24,435 nucleotides of DNA from Christensenella sp. UBA1242 (lineage in GTDB: Bacteria; Bacillota; Clostridia; Christensenellales; UBA1242). Both the position numbers and the translations under genes were made by a program. The stretch lies in contig DBWI01000030.1 in NCBI GenBank assembly GCA_002308915.1, forward strand, positions 662 through 25,096, read 5' to 3'. The notes below the pieces were generated by a model. The model saw only the letters and a program-made list of their open reading frames with translations. It was not told the DNA's origin and searched no databases. Positions 1 to 8,426 of this stretch are shown one piece after another; the stretch's first letter is position 1, and each line of letters opens with the position of its first letter.

Positions 1-133
1 TTATTAATTAATTGTTAGTAAAAGCCTTATACAAAATATTATGCGTAGTATTGCAGAATTTAAAACCAAAAAATTCCATACGAAAATAAACATTTTGTTT
101 TTTTGTTAAAAATTTTGTAAATATAAATATAAT

Positions 134-162
134 TTGACAAAATTGTAAACTAAATATAAAAT
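134..162 (+). promoter_or_regulatory. Promoter of the nucleoside phosphorylase gene, predicted leaderless
   Basis: TTGACA at 134-139 and TAAAAT at 157-162 are separated by 17 nt. The -10 box ends 6 nt before the ATG at 169, so transcription should begin at or within a base of the A of the start codon. No Shine-Dalgarno sequence precedes the ATG. Nothing else was recognised in bases 1-133, which are AT-rich. Confidence 0.75.
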
Positions 163-168
163 GCTAGT

Positions 169-1395
169 ATGAATAATTTAGAAAAAGTAACAAAAAAAAT
201 TGAAAACAAGCAAGAAGTATCTCAAAACGAAATTGATGAGATAATTTCTGCATATTGTAATAACGAAATTTCTGATGAGGAAATCTTGCCTTTTATTAAG
301 GCAATATACTACTTTGGAATTGATGACAAAGAACTTTATTATTTAACCAATGCAATGGAGCACAGTGGCGAAATCCTTGACCTAAAAGAACTAGGTCAAA
401 TTGTTGACAAACATTCAACTGGTGGAGTTAGTGACACAACAACAATTGTTATTGCACCAGTTTGTGCTTGCCTTGGAACAAAAATGCTAAAACTTAGTGG
501 AAAAGCTCTTGGATTTACTGGTGGAACTGCCGACAAACTCGAATGTTTTGCTGGTTACAGAACAGAATGTTCTTCACTAAACGAGGCAATTGAACTTGTA
601 AAGAAAAATGGTGCTTGCATGCTCACTACATCAAAGAATATTGCAATTGCCGACAAAAAAATATATGCACTTCGTGACAGAACTGGTCTTGTTGACAATA
701 TTCCACTTATTGCATCGTCAATTATGTCAAAAAAATTAGCAGGCGGTGCAGATATTATTGTTGTTGATGTAAAATATGGTAATGGTGCATTTATGCCAAC
801 AAAAAAAGATGCAAAAATGCTAGGCAAAAAGATGACAGCAATTGGCAAAAATGCTGGCAGAAAAATGAAAATGGTTTATACACCATCAAACCAACCACTT
901 GGATATAATATTGGGCCAAAGCTTGAAGCCATGGAAGCAATTGAGATATTAAATGGCAAAAAAGATAAAAGTATTTTGTATAAATCATGCGTCAACTTGT
1001 CCGCAATTTGCGTAAGTTTAGACAAAAATATTAGTTATTCAAAAGCCAAAAAAATGGTTAAAAAAGTAATAAAAGATGGCACTGCACTTCAAAAACTTAA
1101 AGTTATGGTTAAAGACCAAGGTGGCAGTTTGGAATTATTTGACCAAACATACACAGAGCCAACACTTGTTGTTAATAGTCCAAAAAATGGAAAACTTAAA
1201 AAATATAACACAAAAGAAATTGGACACATTACTGCAGCACTTAACAAATCTGGAATTGAATATGGTGTGGTAACTTTTGCAAAAATTGGAGATAAATTAA
1301 CAACATCTTCTCCACTATTCCATATTTATGCGAAAGACAAAAATGAAGCTGAAATTACTTCTCAAAAACTCCTTGAATGTGTTGAAATAAAATAA
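169..1395 (+). CDS. pdp: Pyrimidine-nucleoside (thymidine) phosphorylase
   Basis: This cytosolic salvage enzyme splits thymidine, deoxyuridine or uridine with phosphate into base and (deoxy)ribose 1-phosphate. The protein (408 aa) aligns with the family from its first residues: an N-terminal helical domain ending near AMEHSGE, then HSTGGVSD, then the family signature SGKALGFTGGTADKLE. The substrate-binding segment YALRD...PLIASSIMSKK keeps the Arg, Ser and Lys that contact the pyrimidine in characterised members. The signature normally has Arg where this protein has Lys (SGK). The family is usually 430-440 aa, so the C-terminal domain is slightly compact. There is no ribosome binding site; the promoter predicts a leaderless transcript. 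The next gene starts 12 nt after the stop, so the two probably form an operon. The sequence does not separate a Pdp-type enzyme (both pyrimidines) from DeoA (thymidine only). Confidence 0.93.
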   Translation: MNNLEKVTKKIENKQEVSQNEIDEIISAYCNNEISDEEILPFIKAIYYFGIDDKELYYLTNAMEHSGEILDLKELGQIVDKHSTGGVSDTTTIVIAPVCACLGTKMLKLSGKALGFTGGTADKLECFAGYRTECSSLNEAIELVKKNGACMLTTSKNIAIADKKIYALRDRTGLVDNIPLIASSIMSKKLAGGADIIVVDVKYGNGAFMPTKKDAKMLGKKMTAIGKNAGRKMKMVYTPSNQPLGYNIGPKLEAMEAIEILNGKKDKSILYKSCVNLSAICVSLDKNISYSKAKKMVKKVIKDGTALQKLKVMVKDQGGSLELFDQTYTEPTLVVNSPKNGKLKKYNTKEIGHITAALNKSGIEYGVVTFAKIGDKLTTSSPLFHIYAKDKNEAEITSQKLLECVEIK

Positions 1396-1407
1396 AAGGA
1401 TTCAAAA

Positions 1408-2475
1408 ATGTCAAACAAACAACAAAAAATTATAAACGAGTTTATGAATGAAAATTTTCCTATAACGGAAAAAAATCTAAATAAACTTCTCAATACTTTA
1501 AGAAAATACGATTTCAAAACAGTAAAAAATAAGCCATACAACTACAAAATTGAAGACGATATTATTGAAACAAGTTATACAGACTTTACAAACAAAGAAG
1601 TTGGAATATGCTACACTGCAAACAGATTACTTAATGCATACAAAAACAATAGCAAAATGTTGCCAGCATACAAAGTAAATTTTTTAACAAGTTATTATCA
1701 TGAGTCTTGTCATGAAGAGCAATATGACAAATATCTGCAATGTAAATCAAAAGAATTGATAGCCGATGAATATCAACAAATAATAAATTTGGATTACAAA
1801 TATTACAATGTGGCTTATAACCCACTTTGCAATCTAAACGAAATTGATGCAAGATTAAATTCAGTGATTAGAATTGTTGATGATATCAAGTCTGGAATAA
1901 TAAAAGACGACAAAAACATTTATCCATTTATTCTCTGTGAAATATTTAATATGCTAGAAGGAATCAATGACCACAAAAGAATATTTGAATTCCAAGAAAA
2001 TCCATTTAGCGCAGACAGATTGTTGTTCTTTTATGAACAAAGATTAGGCAAATATTTTTCAGATGAGTTCAAACAAAATTTTACAAAAATATTTGAAGAA
2101 AAATTAAACAATTTTTATCAAAATGAATATAAGTTTGTTGTAGAAAAAGTTATACAAAATTATGAGCCAACAAATGGCGGAATGGTATACTTAACTTCTA
2201 ATTGGGAAAACAAAATAAATATTCTACTTCAAAAACCTACTTACAGAAATTTATGGATACTCACAACAGACAGTGTTAATCAAGTAAAAAACAAATCACT
2301 TGATTTTACATATAGAAAAGATGATGTGGAAGAGTTTTTAATATCAAAATATAATAAATGTGACAAAGATTCTTTTAATGCTTTCAAAAATGACAAAGAA
2401 AGCCACAAACAATTTGAAAAATTTTTAACATCAAAATATATACTGCAAAAAAATTCCACAAACACATTAGAATAA
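1408..2475 (+). CDS. Putative zinc metallopeptidase (HExxH) of unknown family
   Basis: I do not recognise a named family for this 355-aa protein. It carries HESCH (residues 98-102), an HExxH zinc-site motif, and about 40 residues later NEIDAR (144-149). A Glu in an N/P-E-x-D-A context is a common third zinc ligand in gluzincin-like proteins, so a zincin fold is likely. There is no signal peptide or membrane segment, so it should be cytosolic. Apart from these motifs it is Lys/Asn/Asp-rich and mostly helical in character, with nothing recognisable in the C-terminal half. An AAAGGA Shine-Dalgarno sequence lies 7 nt before the ATG. It is only 12 nt downstream of the nucleoside phosphorylase gene and ends at the terminator at 2477, so it is probably the last gene of a two-gene transcript. 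The substrate is unknown. Confidence 0.7.
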   Translation: MSNKQQKIINEFMNENFPITEKNLNKLLNTLRKYDFKTVKNKPYNYKIEDDIIETSYTDFTNKEVGICYTANRLLNAYKNNSKMLPAYKVNFLTSYYHESCHEEQYDKYLQCKSKELIADEYQQIINLDYKYYNVAYNPLCNLNEIDARLNSVIRIVDDIKSGIIKDDKNIYPFILCEIFNMLEGINDHKRIFEFQENPFSADRLLFFYEQRLGKYFSDEFKQNFTKIFEEKLNNFYQNEYKFVVEKVIQNYEPTNGGMVYLTSNWENKINILLQKPTYRNLWILTTDSVNQVKNKSLDFTYRKDDVEEFLISKYNKCDKDSFNAFKNDKESHKQFEKFLTSKYILQKNSTNTLE

Positions 2476-2476
2476 C

Positions 2477-2504
2477 AAAAAAGACTTCGTTTGAAGTCTT
2501 TTTT
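2477..2504. terminator. Bidirectional intrinsic terminator
   Basis: A 12-bp perfect stem (2477-2488 with 2493-2504) has a 4-nt loop. The A-tract on the left arm and T-tract on the right give a U-tail on either strand. It lies between the convergent genes ending at 2475 (plus) and 2525 (minus). Confidence 0.85.
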
Positions 2505-2524
2505 GATGTTAATTTTTACTGATT

Positions 2525-4849
2525 TTACTCAGATTTTTTTGGTCTGCCACGACCTTTCTTTTCTTGTGGCTCACCAGCTTCTTCTGTTGTTTCTTTCTTT
2601 GGTCTACCACGGCCCTTCTTTTCTTGTGGCTCAGCCTCTTCGGTTACTTCCTTTTTTGGTCTACCTCTGCCCTTTTTCTCTTGTGACTCGCCTTCGTCTT
2701 CTGTTACTTCTTTTTTGGGTCTGCCACGGCCTTTCTTTTCTTGTGGCTCGGCATCTTCAGTAACCTCTTTCTTTGGTCTACCTCTGCCCTTTTTCTCTTG
2801 TGGTTCGCCTTCTTCTTCTGTCGCTTCTTTTTTAGGTCTGCCACGGCCTTTCTTTTCTTGTGGCTCACCTTCTTCTTCTGTTGTTTCTTTCTTTGGTCTG
2901 CCTCTGCCACGTTTTTCTTGAGCTTCGCCTTCTTCTTCAGCTGGAGCTTCTTCTTGTGGAGCTTCTTCGGCAGGTTGTTCTTCAACTAGTGCTTCTTGTT
3001 GTTCAGGTTCTACTGCTGTTTCTTGAGCAGGAACTTCTTCAACTGCAGGTTGTTCTTCTTGTGGAACTTCCTCAGCTGGAGCTTCTTCTTGTGGAACTTC
3101 TTCGGCTACTGCCTCTGTTTCAGGTTTTGGCTCATCATTTGATTCAACTAAATTGCCTTGTTGGTCATATATTTTTCCATCATTTGCATGATACAAACCT
3201 TTGTCGTCATAGAATGTTCCATCATAGAAGCAATAGTAACCATTTTCATCATAGAACCCATCTTGTTCTTGTGCAGGTTGCTCTTCTTGTGGAGCTTCTT
3301 CTACAAGTTCTTCTTTGTTAACTTCTTGTGCAGGCTCTGCTTGTTCTTGGGCTGCAGTTTCTTCTACAGGAAGTTCTTGGGCTGCAGTTTGAGCAGCTGT
3401 TTCACTTTCATATTGACTTAATATTTCATCAACATCTTTTCCTGGTTCAATGCCAGCTTCTCTTTGATGAATAATTTCTCTTAAGTCATTAATAACACCA
3501 TCTTTAATATTATTGATTTCTTTTTCTTTTTCAAGTTCTTTAAGTGCTTCAACTTTTTGTCCAGCTAACTCATCAATTTCTGCTTTGTGTTTGCCTTCAA
3601 CATCTTTTAATATTGCTTTGAATAATTTTGTTGAGAATGTGTCATATTCACTAAGCATTGCTGTTGTTGCATAACTCTTTTTCTCTTCGAGTTCTGCTCT
3701 ACACTTGTCGATTTGTTCTTGAAGTGTTGCTGTTTCTTGATTAAATCTTAATGTTGCATCATCTTGATCTTTTTCAAGTTGTTCTTGTTTTTTGATTTCA
3801 TCTTGTTGTTGTTTTCTTATGTAGTTTACTTCAATACGGTTTGTTGACTCTTCTTGTTGTTGACGAAGTCTTTCAACGTTTTCTTTACTTGCTTGAAGTT
3901 TTCTTTGATAATCTTTTGAAGTGTTTTCGTAATTTCTTTTTAATGAATCAATTTCTGAATCATATTGTTGAATTTGAGTTAACAATCTTTGACGAGAATT
4001 TAAGTAAATTTCTGATTCTTTCATGGCTCTATCCAAAATCAGTGAACCATCAATTCCTGCATTTTCAAAAGAATATACTTCGTGTTCGATTGCATTTTGA
4101 CGAGCTTTTTCAAGTTCTTCAACTTCTTGACGAGCACGCTTTTCAAGGTATTCGTTAAGAACAGGTATTCCACCACGAATTTCTTTTCTTGTAAACAATA
4201 TTTCAAAATCTACATATTTTGGAATTGTTGTTGATGCTTTGTCAACATATCTGTTAAACAAGTGGAAATTTTGATATAAGCTTGCCAAACTAAAGTTTTG
4301 CATTGCTCTTAACAAAACCAAAAATATTACACTGATAACCAAAATGATTACTGGAATTAACAATGAGTTTGCAAAAGTTTCTACTGTGAATGTAACACTG
4401 CCATAACTAAGCAAACTAACAACAAAACTTGTAAACATTGTTAATGCACTAATACCAATAAAGTTTTTGATGTTTGATGTATATGAACTTGTGTGTAATG
4501 GCTTTTCAATACAGTTGTACATGCTCATGTAATAACTTGGTTCGTGTTCACGATACAACATGTATTGTTGCCAGTGATAACGAAGCAATCTTGGAGCACG
4601 CTTGATAAGTCTGTTAAACTCAACCAAATTTGACTCATCAATTTGTTGGTTTCTGTAAAGCCAACGATTGATGTTTTCTAATGCTCTTTCAAGTCTGCCT
4701 TCATATGCATAGCGAGATTTGAAGAGAAAGAAAACAATAAACAAACCAATAAATCCTACACTAAGGTAGAAAATTAAATCACTGGTAAGTCCATTTGTTG
4801 TGAGTCTGTAAATAAAGCTTGAGATATTGTCAATAATAGCTAATAACAT
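2525..4849 (-). CDS. Membrane-anchored coiled-coil protein with seven C-terminal AT-hooks
   Basis: No named family is recognised for this 774-aa protein. In order it shows a membrane segment at about 24-43; a pair at about 129-150 and 160-181; a long Glu/Lys/Gln coiled coil at about 230-450; a Glu/Pro/Ala/Gln-rich linker at about 480-645 interrupted by an aromatic Tyr/Asp/Gly repeat (about 531-566, FYDENGYY then FYDDKG and IYDQQG); and a basic tail at 646-774. The tail holds seven KKGRGRPKKE units spaced 19-20 residues apart. GRGRP is the AT-hook core, which binds the minor groove of A/T DNA. The order suggests a membrane protein whose cytoplasmic rod ends in a DNA-binding brush, for example a nucleoid-to-membrane tether; this role is inference. 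The start has an AGGGAG Shine-Dalgarno sequence at 4858-4864. The gene stands alone, with its own promoter and a terminator at 2477-2504. Confidence 0.85.
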   Translation of the reverse strand: MLLAIIDNISSFIYRLTTNGLTSDLIFYLSVGFIGLFIVFFLFKSRYAYEGRLERALENINRWLYRNQQIDESNLVEFNRLIKRAPRLLRYHWQQYMLYREHEPSYYMSMYNCIEKPLHTSSYTSNIKNFIGISALTMFTSFVVSLLSYGSVTFTVETFANSLLIPVIILVISVIFLVLLRAMQNFSLASLYQNFHLFNRYVDKASTTIPKYVDFEILFTRKEIRGGIPVLNEYLEKRARQEVEELEKARQNAIEHEVYSFENAGIDGSLILDRAMKESEIYLNSRQRLLTQIQQYDSEIDSLKRNYENTSKDYQRKLQASKENVERLRQQQEESTNRIEVNYIRKQQQDEIKKQEQLEKDQDDATLRFNQETATLQEQIDKCRAELEEKKSYATTAMLSEYDTFSTKLFKAILKDVEGKHKAEIDELAGQKVEALKELEKEKEINNIKDGVINDLREIIHQREAGIEPGKDVDEILSQYESETAAQTAAQELPVEETAAQEQAEPAQEVNKEELVEEAPQEEQPAQEQDGFYDENGYYCFYDGTFYDDKGLYHANDGKIYDQQGNLVESNDEPKPETEAVAEEVPQEEAPAEEVPQEEQPAVEEVPAQETAVEPEQQEALVEEQPAEEAPQEEAPAEEEGEAQEKRGRGRPKKETTEEEGEPQEKKGRGRPKKEATEEEGEPQEKKGRGRPKKEVTEDAEPQEKKGRGRPKKEVTEDEGESQEKKGRGRPKKEVTEEAEPQEKKGRGRPKKETTEEAGEPQEKKGRGRPKKSE
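2529..2930 (-). repeat. Tandem coding repeats of the AT-hook tail
   Basis: Seven units begin with GGTCT on the plus strand at 2541, 2601, 2658, 2718, 2775, 2835 and 2895, with periods of 57 or 60 bp. From 2601 on, two sequence types alternate (GGTCTRCCACGGCC and GGTCTRCCTCTGCC). The true period is therefore a dimer of 117-120 bp, which points to expansion by duplication of a two-unit block. Confidence 0.9.
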
Positions 4850-4886
4850 ATAAAAAATCTCCCTTTTTTATACAATTTACGAGTGT

Positions 4887-4892
4887 AGTATA
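4887..4892 (-). promoter_or_regulatory. Extended -10 promoter of the AT-hook gene
   Basis: On the minus strand TATACT is preceded by TGA, giving an extended -10 (TGn). No good -35 lies 17 nt upstream, which fits an extended -10 promoter. Transcription would start near 4880 and leave a leader of about 30 nt that contains the Shine-Dalgarno sequence. Confidence 0.5.
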
Positions 4893-4900
4893 TCACATAA

Positions 4901-4980
4901 ATATTTTTTTAACTAATATTTTTAATATTTTTTTTTGATTTTTTAAATATTTTTTTTGAATTTTTTTTTATTTTTTTATA
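4901..4980. other. 80-bp nearly pure A/T tract with repeated T-runs
   Basis: Only three of about 80 bases are G or C (at 4913, 4937 and 4958). Runs of 6-9 T on the plus strand recur every 10-12 bp. The tract includes the last codons of addA and lies directly upstream of the AT-hook gene promoter. Such DNA is expected to be curved and could act as an UP element. No hairpin terminator for addA was found in it. Confidence 0.7.
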
Positions 4981-7900
4981 CTCACCAAATTTGCACTCTT
5001 TATATCAAGGATATAACAGTCATTAACACTTTTGCCAATACCATATTCCAATGCTTTTTTATATAGTTCTAATTGTTTGGAATATTTATTGATTAATAAT
5101 TCCTTGGAAAGTGAACTAAATTTGTAATCAACAAGCACAATTTCTTTGTCACGAACAATGACTAAATCGCATACACCTTGCACCAAAATATTGTCAGTAA
5201 TATTGCTATTTTTTTCAACTTCATTATAAGGAATTTGCATGACAAAACTATGTTCTTTTAGAACTCTTTCACCATTTGTTAATTGCTTTAATGCGTGAAT
5301 GTTTTTTGCAACCAAATTCTTGTCAATCAAGTCAATTGCATTTTGTTCAAATAATTTTTTATTTTTTATTTCTTTTATTGCTTTGTTTATTTGTAAATAT
5401 ACATCTTCGCTTTCAAAATCTACAAGCTCAAAAATTTTATGATACACACTCCCCACAATGTTTTTGTCTATATCAGAAAGATGCTCTTTTGTTGTCAATT
5501 GCTTTGGAGAATAATTATAACTTGCATATGTGTCATCGCTCGCCATAATTTTGCTAACAGAATTTTTTTGAGCAAGCGGCAATACATTTTCAAATTCATA
5601 TCTTTTTGAAATGTATTGTGCCAAATTTTCTGATTTGTTTTCATCATTATTAAATAATGCAACGCTGTTTTGTACACTAGCAAAATCAACATTATTTTTG
5701 TTAATAACTCTGCAAACAAACATGTTGTTATCATCAATAAAAAACTGTTCTTGCCCTGCATTTATTTTGTTTATAGCATCATCACCAAGAGAATTAACAA
5801 TAAGACTTAAATAATTGTTTTCTTTTGTAATTTGCCTGTCGCTTTCGTACCCACAAAAACCAAATTCTTTCTTTTCAACTGTTCCAATTAAAATAAGTCT
5901 GTTCTTTGGTCTTGTTAAGGCAACATACAAAAGTCTTAATCTTTCTGCAAAATCTTCCTTGTTGTTTTTGTTTGTAATATAGTCATAAAAAACACTATCA
6001 TATTTGTTTCTGGATTTATCATCATAATATTTTACACCAAGTCCCTCTTCACTGTTAAGGACAATACTGCTACCCCCAATACCTTCACGATTAAAGTTTT
6101 TGCCAAGCCCAACACAAATAACTACAGGCCATTCAAGCCCCTTGCTTGCATGCATTGTTGTTAATGTTACAGCATTGTATGAGTCAATCCCACTTGTAAC
6201 ATTTTTTTGTCTTGTGTTATTTTCCATAAAATTCAAATAACTGCTTGCGTTGAAATTGAATGAAGAATCACTAAATGAATTTATATAATCTTTTATATTT
6301 TTCTTGCGTGAATAACTATTATTAGAAAAGTTAAGTTTGTACTCATAATCTGTTAAATTAATAACATAACAAATTGCATTGTCAATTCCTTCAAAATCAC
6401 ACTTGGTTTTAAATTCTTTTATGACTTGCATCATGTTGTCAATTTTTTGTTTTAATTCATCATTTTGACTATACAATAATAAGCAATTATAAAAGTATTT
6501 TTCTTCTGGAGAAAAGTTCCTTATTTTTAGCATTTCATCTGCATCAAAACAGAACAAGTTGCTCATCATCACACTTGCAAGTGCATAATCATTTTTTATA
6601 TTTTGACTAACTTTAATTAAATTGATTAAAACTTGAATATCATATGTTTCTTCAAGATCTTCATTTGAATTTTCAACAACTGGAATATTGTATTGACCAA
6701 ACACATTGACAAATTCTTGTTGACTTGCTCTTGTTCTAAATAACACACAAATATCAGAATAATTAATTTTGCGATATACACCTTTTTTTGAATCAAATAT
6801 GTCTTCGTCCAAAAGTTTTGTAATTCTTTCTGCAATATGATAAGCTTCGCTTTTGCTGTCTTCAATATTAACATCTTCCAAATGTTCAACAACACTATAT
6901 GGCTTGTCTGGTTGAATTTTCCCTTCTTCTTTTGAATACAAAACATTAAGTTCAACACAAGGATAATTCTCTTTTTGAAAATCACCTTCAAAAACAAGAT
7001 TAGACTTAAGTCCATAGTTAAGATTTGCTGTTCCAAGTGTCATTACACAAGAAAATATTTTGTTGACAAAATCCAACACACCTTTTGTTGTTCTAAAATT
7101 GCAATTTAGATACATAGAATTACTTTTTTGGTCAATTGCAAATTGCTTTTCATAATCATTTGTTATTCTTTCAAAAATCTTTGGGTCAGATTGTCTAAAT
7201 CTGTAAATAGCTTGCTTAAGGTCGCCTACCAAAAACAAATTATCTTCGCCCTTTAGAAGATTGATTATTCTTTCTTGAACAAGGTTTGCATCTTGAAATT
7301 CATCAACAAAAATATACTTGTAATTTGATTTTATTTCACTCAAAATTTCATTATTTTCAAAAAGTTTTATTGCCAATCTTTCTATGTCGTTAAAGTCAAA
7401 AAGATTTTGTTTTTTCTTGAGTGATTTATATTCTTCACAAAAGATTTCGTGCATATCAAAAATAACATTTGTTATTTTTTTGCAAAAATCAACACTTAAT
7501 TTGTAAACTTCACTGCCACCATATTCTTTTATTCTTTTAACAAAACTTGCTTGCCATTCTTTTGCTTGAGCCATCTTGCTTTTAATGTGTCCATCATCAA
7601 GATTATTCTGCCTTGGTTGGGCTGCAAAATTTGCAGTTGAAATATAATCAATAAACTCTTCAAAACTTTGTTGCAATAACGCACCATCGATGGTACTTAA
7701 AACTTTGTTGCAATATTCACAATAATTTTTTATTCCCAAATTATTTGATAATTTTAGAATTTGGTTGTATCTGTCTTTTATTCCAATAAGTTCATTTTTT
7801 AAGTCATCAAAAAGATTTTGTGTTGCCTTTGGAACATCGCCTTCAAACAAACTCAAACTTGTATTTTTGAATTGTTCATAATCCAAAATTGAACAACAAA

Positions 7901-8426
7901 AGTTATAAAGGTCCAAAATCAAAGAATAAATCTTCTTGTCTGTTCTGTTTGAAGCATATGCGTTAAACAAAATATAATAGTCATCTGGTTTTTGTTTTTT
8001 GAAAAAATTAATTGTATTTTTTAAAGCTTTGTTTTGAAGTTCTGTTTGCTCTGTTCCCTGAACAATATTAAATCCTGGGTCAATGGCAAGAACATAAAAA
8101 TATCTTTTTACAATTTTTTGACAGAAACTGTCAAAAGTCGAAATATCTGCAAGCGGAACATCATCAATTTGAGACAACAATCTTTTGTCTTGCTCTGCTT
8201 TTTCTTGCATTTCGTTAATTAATTTTTGTTTCATTTCTACAGCAGCAGAATTGGTGTATGTGAGCACCAAAAGTTCTTTTACATCAACATTTTTTCCCAA
8301 AACAAGTCTAACAATTTTTCTAATCATAACAGAAGTTTTTCCACTTCCGGCAGAAGCAGACACAACCAAGTTTTGATTATCTGTTTGAATGATATCATCT
8401 TGTTCTTTTATCTTTTTTTGTGCCAT
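4968..8426 (-). CDS. addA: ATP-dependent helicase/nuclease subunit A
   Basis: AddA is the 3'-5' helicase and one of the two nucleases of the AddAB complex, which resects double-strand breaks for RecA-dependent repair. The sequence shows all superfamily 1 motifs in order: EQ (Q-motif), Walker A ASAGSGKT (residues 24-31), LTYTNSAAVEM (Ia), VDEFQD (Walker B, about 374-379), VGDLKQAIYRFRQ (III), NCNFRTT (IV), TTMHASKGLEWPV (V) and LRLLYVALTRPKNRL (VI). The C-terminal RecB-type nuclease has GSVYHKIFE, GVCDLV and LVDYKFSS, followed by Gln-x6-Lys. The length (1,152 aa) is slightly below the usual 1,200-1,250. The ATG at 8426 shares one base with the addB TGA (TGATG), and the Shine-Dalgarno sequence AAGGAGG lies inside the end of addB, so translation is coupled. 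A GTG one codon upstream is also possible. Confidence 0.97.
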   Translation of the reverse strand: MAQKKIKEQDDIIQTDNQNLVVSASAGSGKTSVMIRKIVRLVLGKNVDVKELLVLTYTNSAAVEMKQKLINEMQEKAEQDKRLLSQIDDVPLADISTFDSFCQKIVKRYFYVLAIDPGFNIVQGTEQTELQNKALKNTINFFKKQKPDDYYILFNAYASNRTDKKIYSLILDLYNFCCSILDYEQFKNTSLSLFEGDVPKATQNLFDDLKNELIGIKDRYNQILKLSNNLGIKNYCEYCNKVLSTIDGALLQQSFEEFIDYISTANFAAQPRQNNLDDGHIKSKMAQAKEWQASFVKRIKEYGGSEVYKLSVDFCKKITNVIFDMHEIFCEEYKSLKKKQNLFDFNDIERLAIKLFENNEILSEIKSNYKYIFVDEFQDANLVQERIINLLKGEDNLFLVGDLKQAIYRFRQSDPKIFERITNDYEKQFAIDQKSNSMYLNCNFRTTKGVLDFVNKIFSCVMTLGTANLNYGLKSNLVFEGDFQKENYPCVELNVLYSKEEGKIQPDKPYSVVEHLEDVNIEDSKSEAYHIAERITKLLDEDIFDSKKGVYRKINYSDICVLFRTRASQQEFVNVFGQYNIPVVENSNEDLEETYDIQVLINLIKVSQNIKNDYALASVMMSNLFCFDADEMLKIRNFSPEEKYFYNCLLLYSQNDELKQKIDNMMQVIKEFKTKCDFEGIDNAICYVINLTDYEYKLNFSNNSYSRKKNIKDYINSFSDSSFNFNASSYLNFMENNTRQKNVTSGIDSYNAVTLTTMHASKGLEWPVVICVGLGKNFNREGIGGSSIVLNSEEGLGVKYYDDKSRNKYDSVFYDYITNKNNKEDFAERLRLLYVALTRPKNRLILIGTVEKKEFGFCGYESDRQITKENNYLSLIVNSLGDDAINKINAGQEQFFIDDNNMFVCRVINKNNVDFASVQNSVALFNNDENKSENLAQYISKRYEFENVLPLAQKNSVSKIMASDDTYASYNYSPKQLTTKEHLSDIDKNIVGSVYHKIFELVDFESEDVYLQINKAIKEIKNKKLFEQNAIDLIDKNLVAKNIHALKQLTNGERVLKEHSFVMQIPYNEVEKNSNITDNILVQGVCDLVIVRDKEIVLVDYKFSSLSKELLINKYSKQLELYKKALEYGIGKSVNDCYILDIKSANLVSIKK

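Noticed and set aside
2529..2930. Regular 57-60 bp repeats considered as a CRISPR array
   Set aside because: The repeats are in frame, code for AT-hooks, have no unique spacers and lie inside a large gene.
2491..3321. Several overlapping plus-strand ORFs opposite the AT-hook gene
   Set aside because: They are antisense shadows of the repeat-rich tail, with Leu/Phe/Ser low complexity and no ribosome binding sites.
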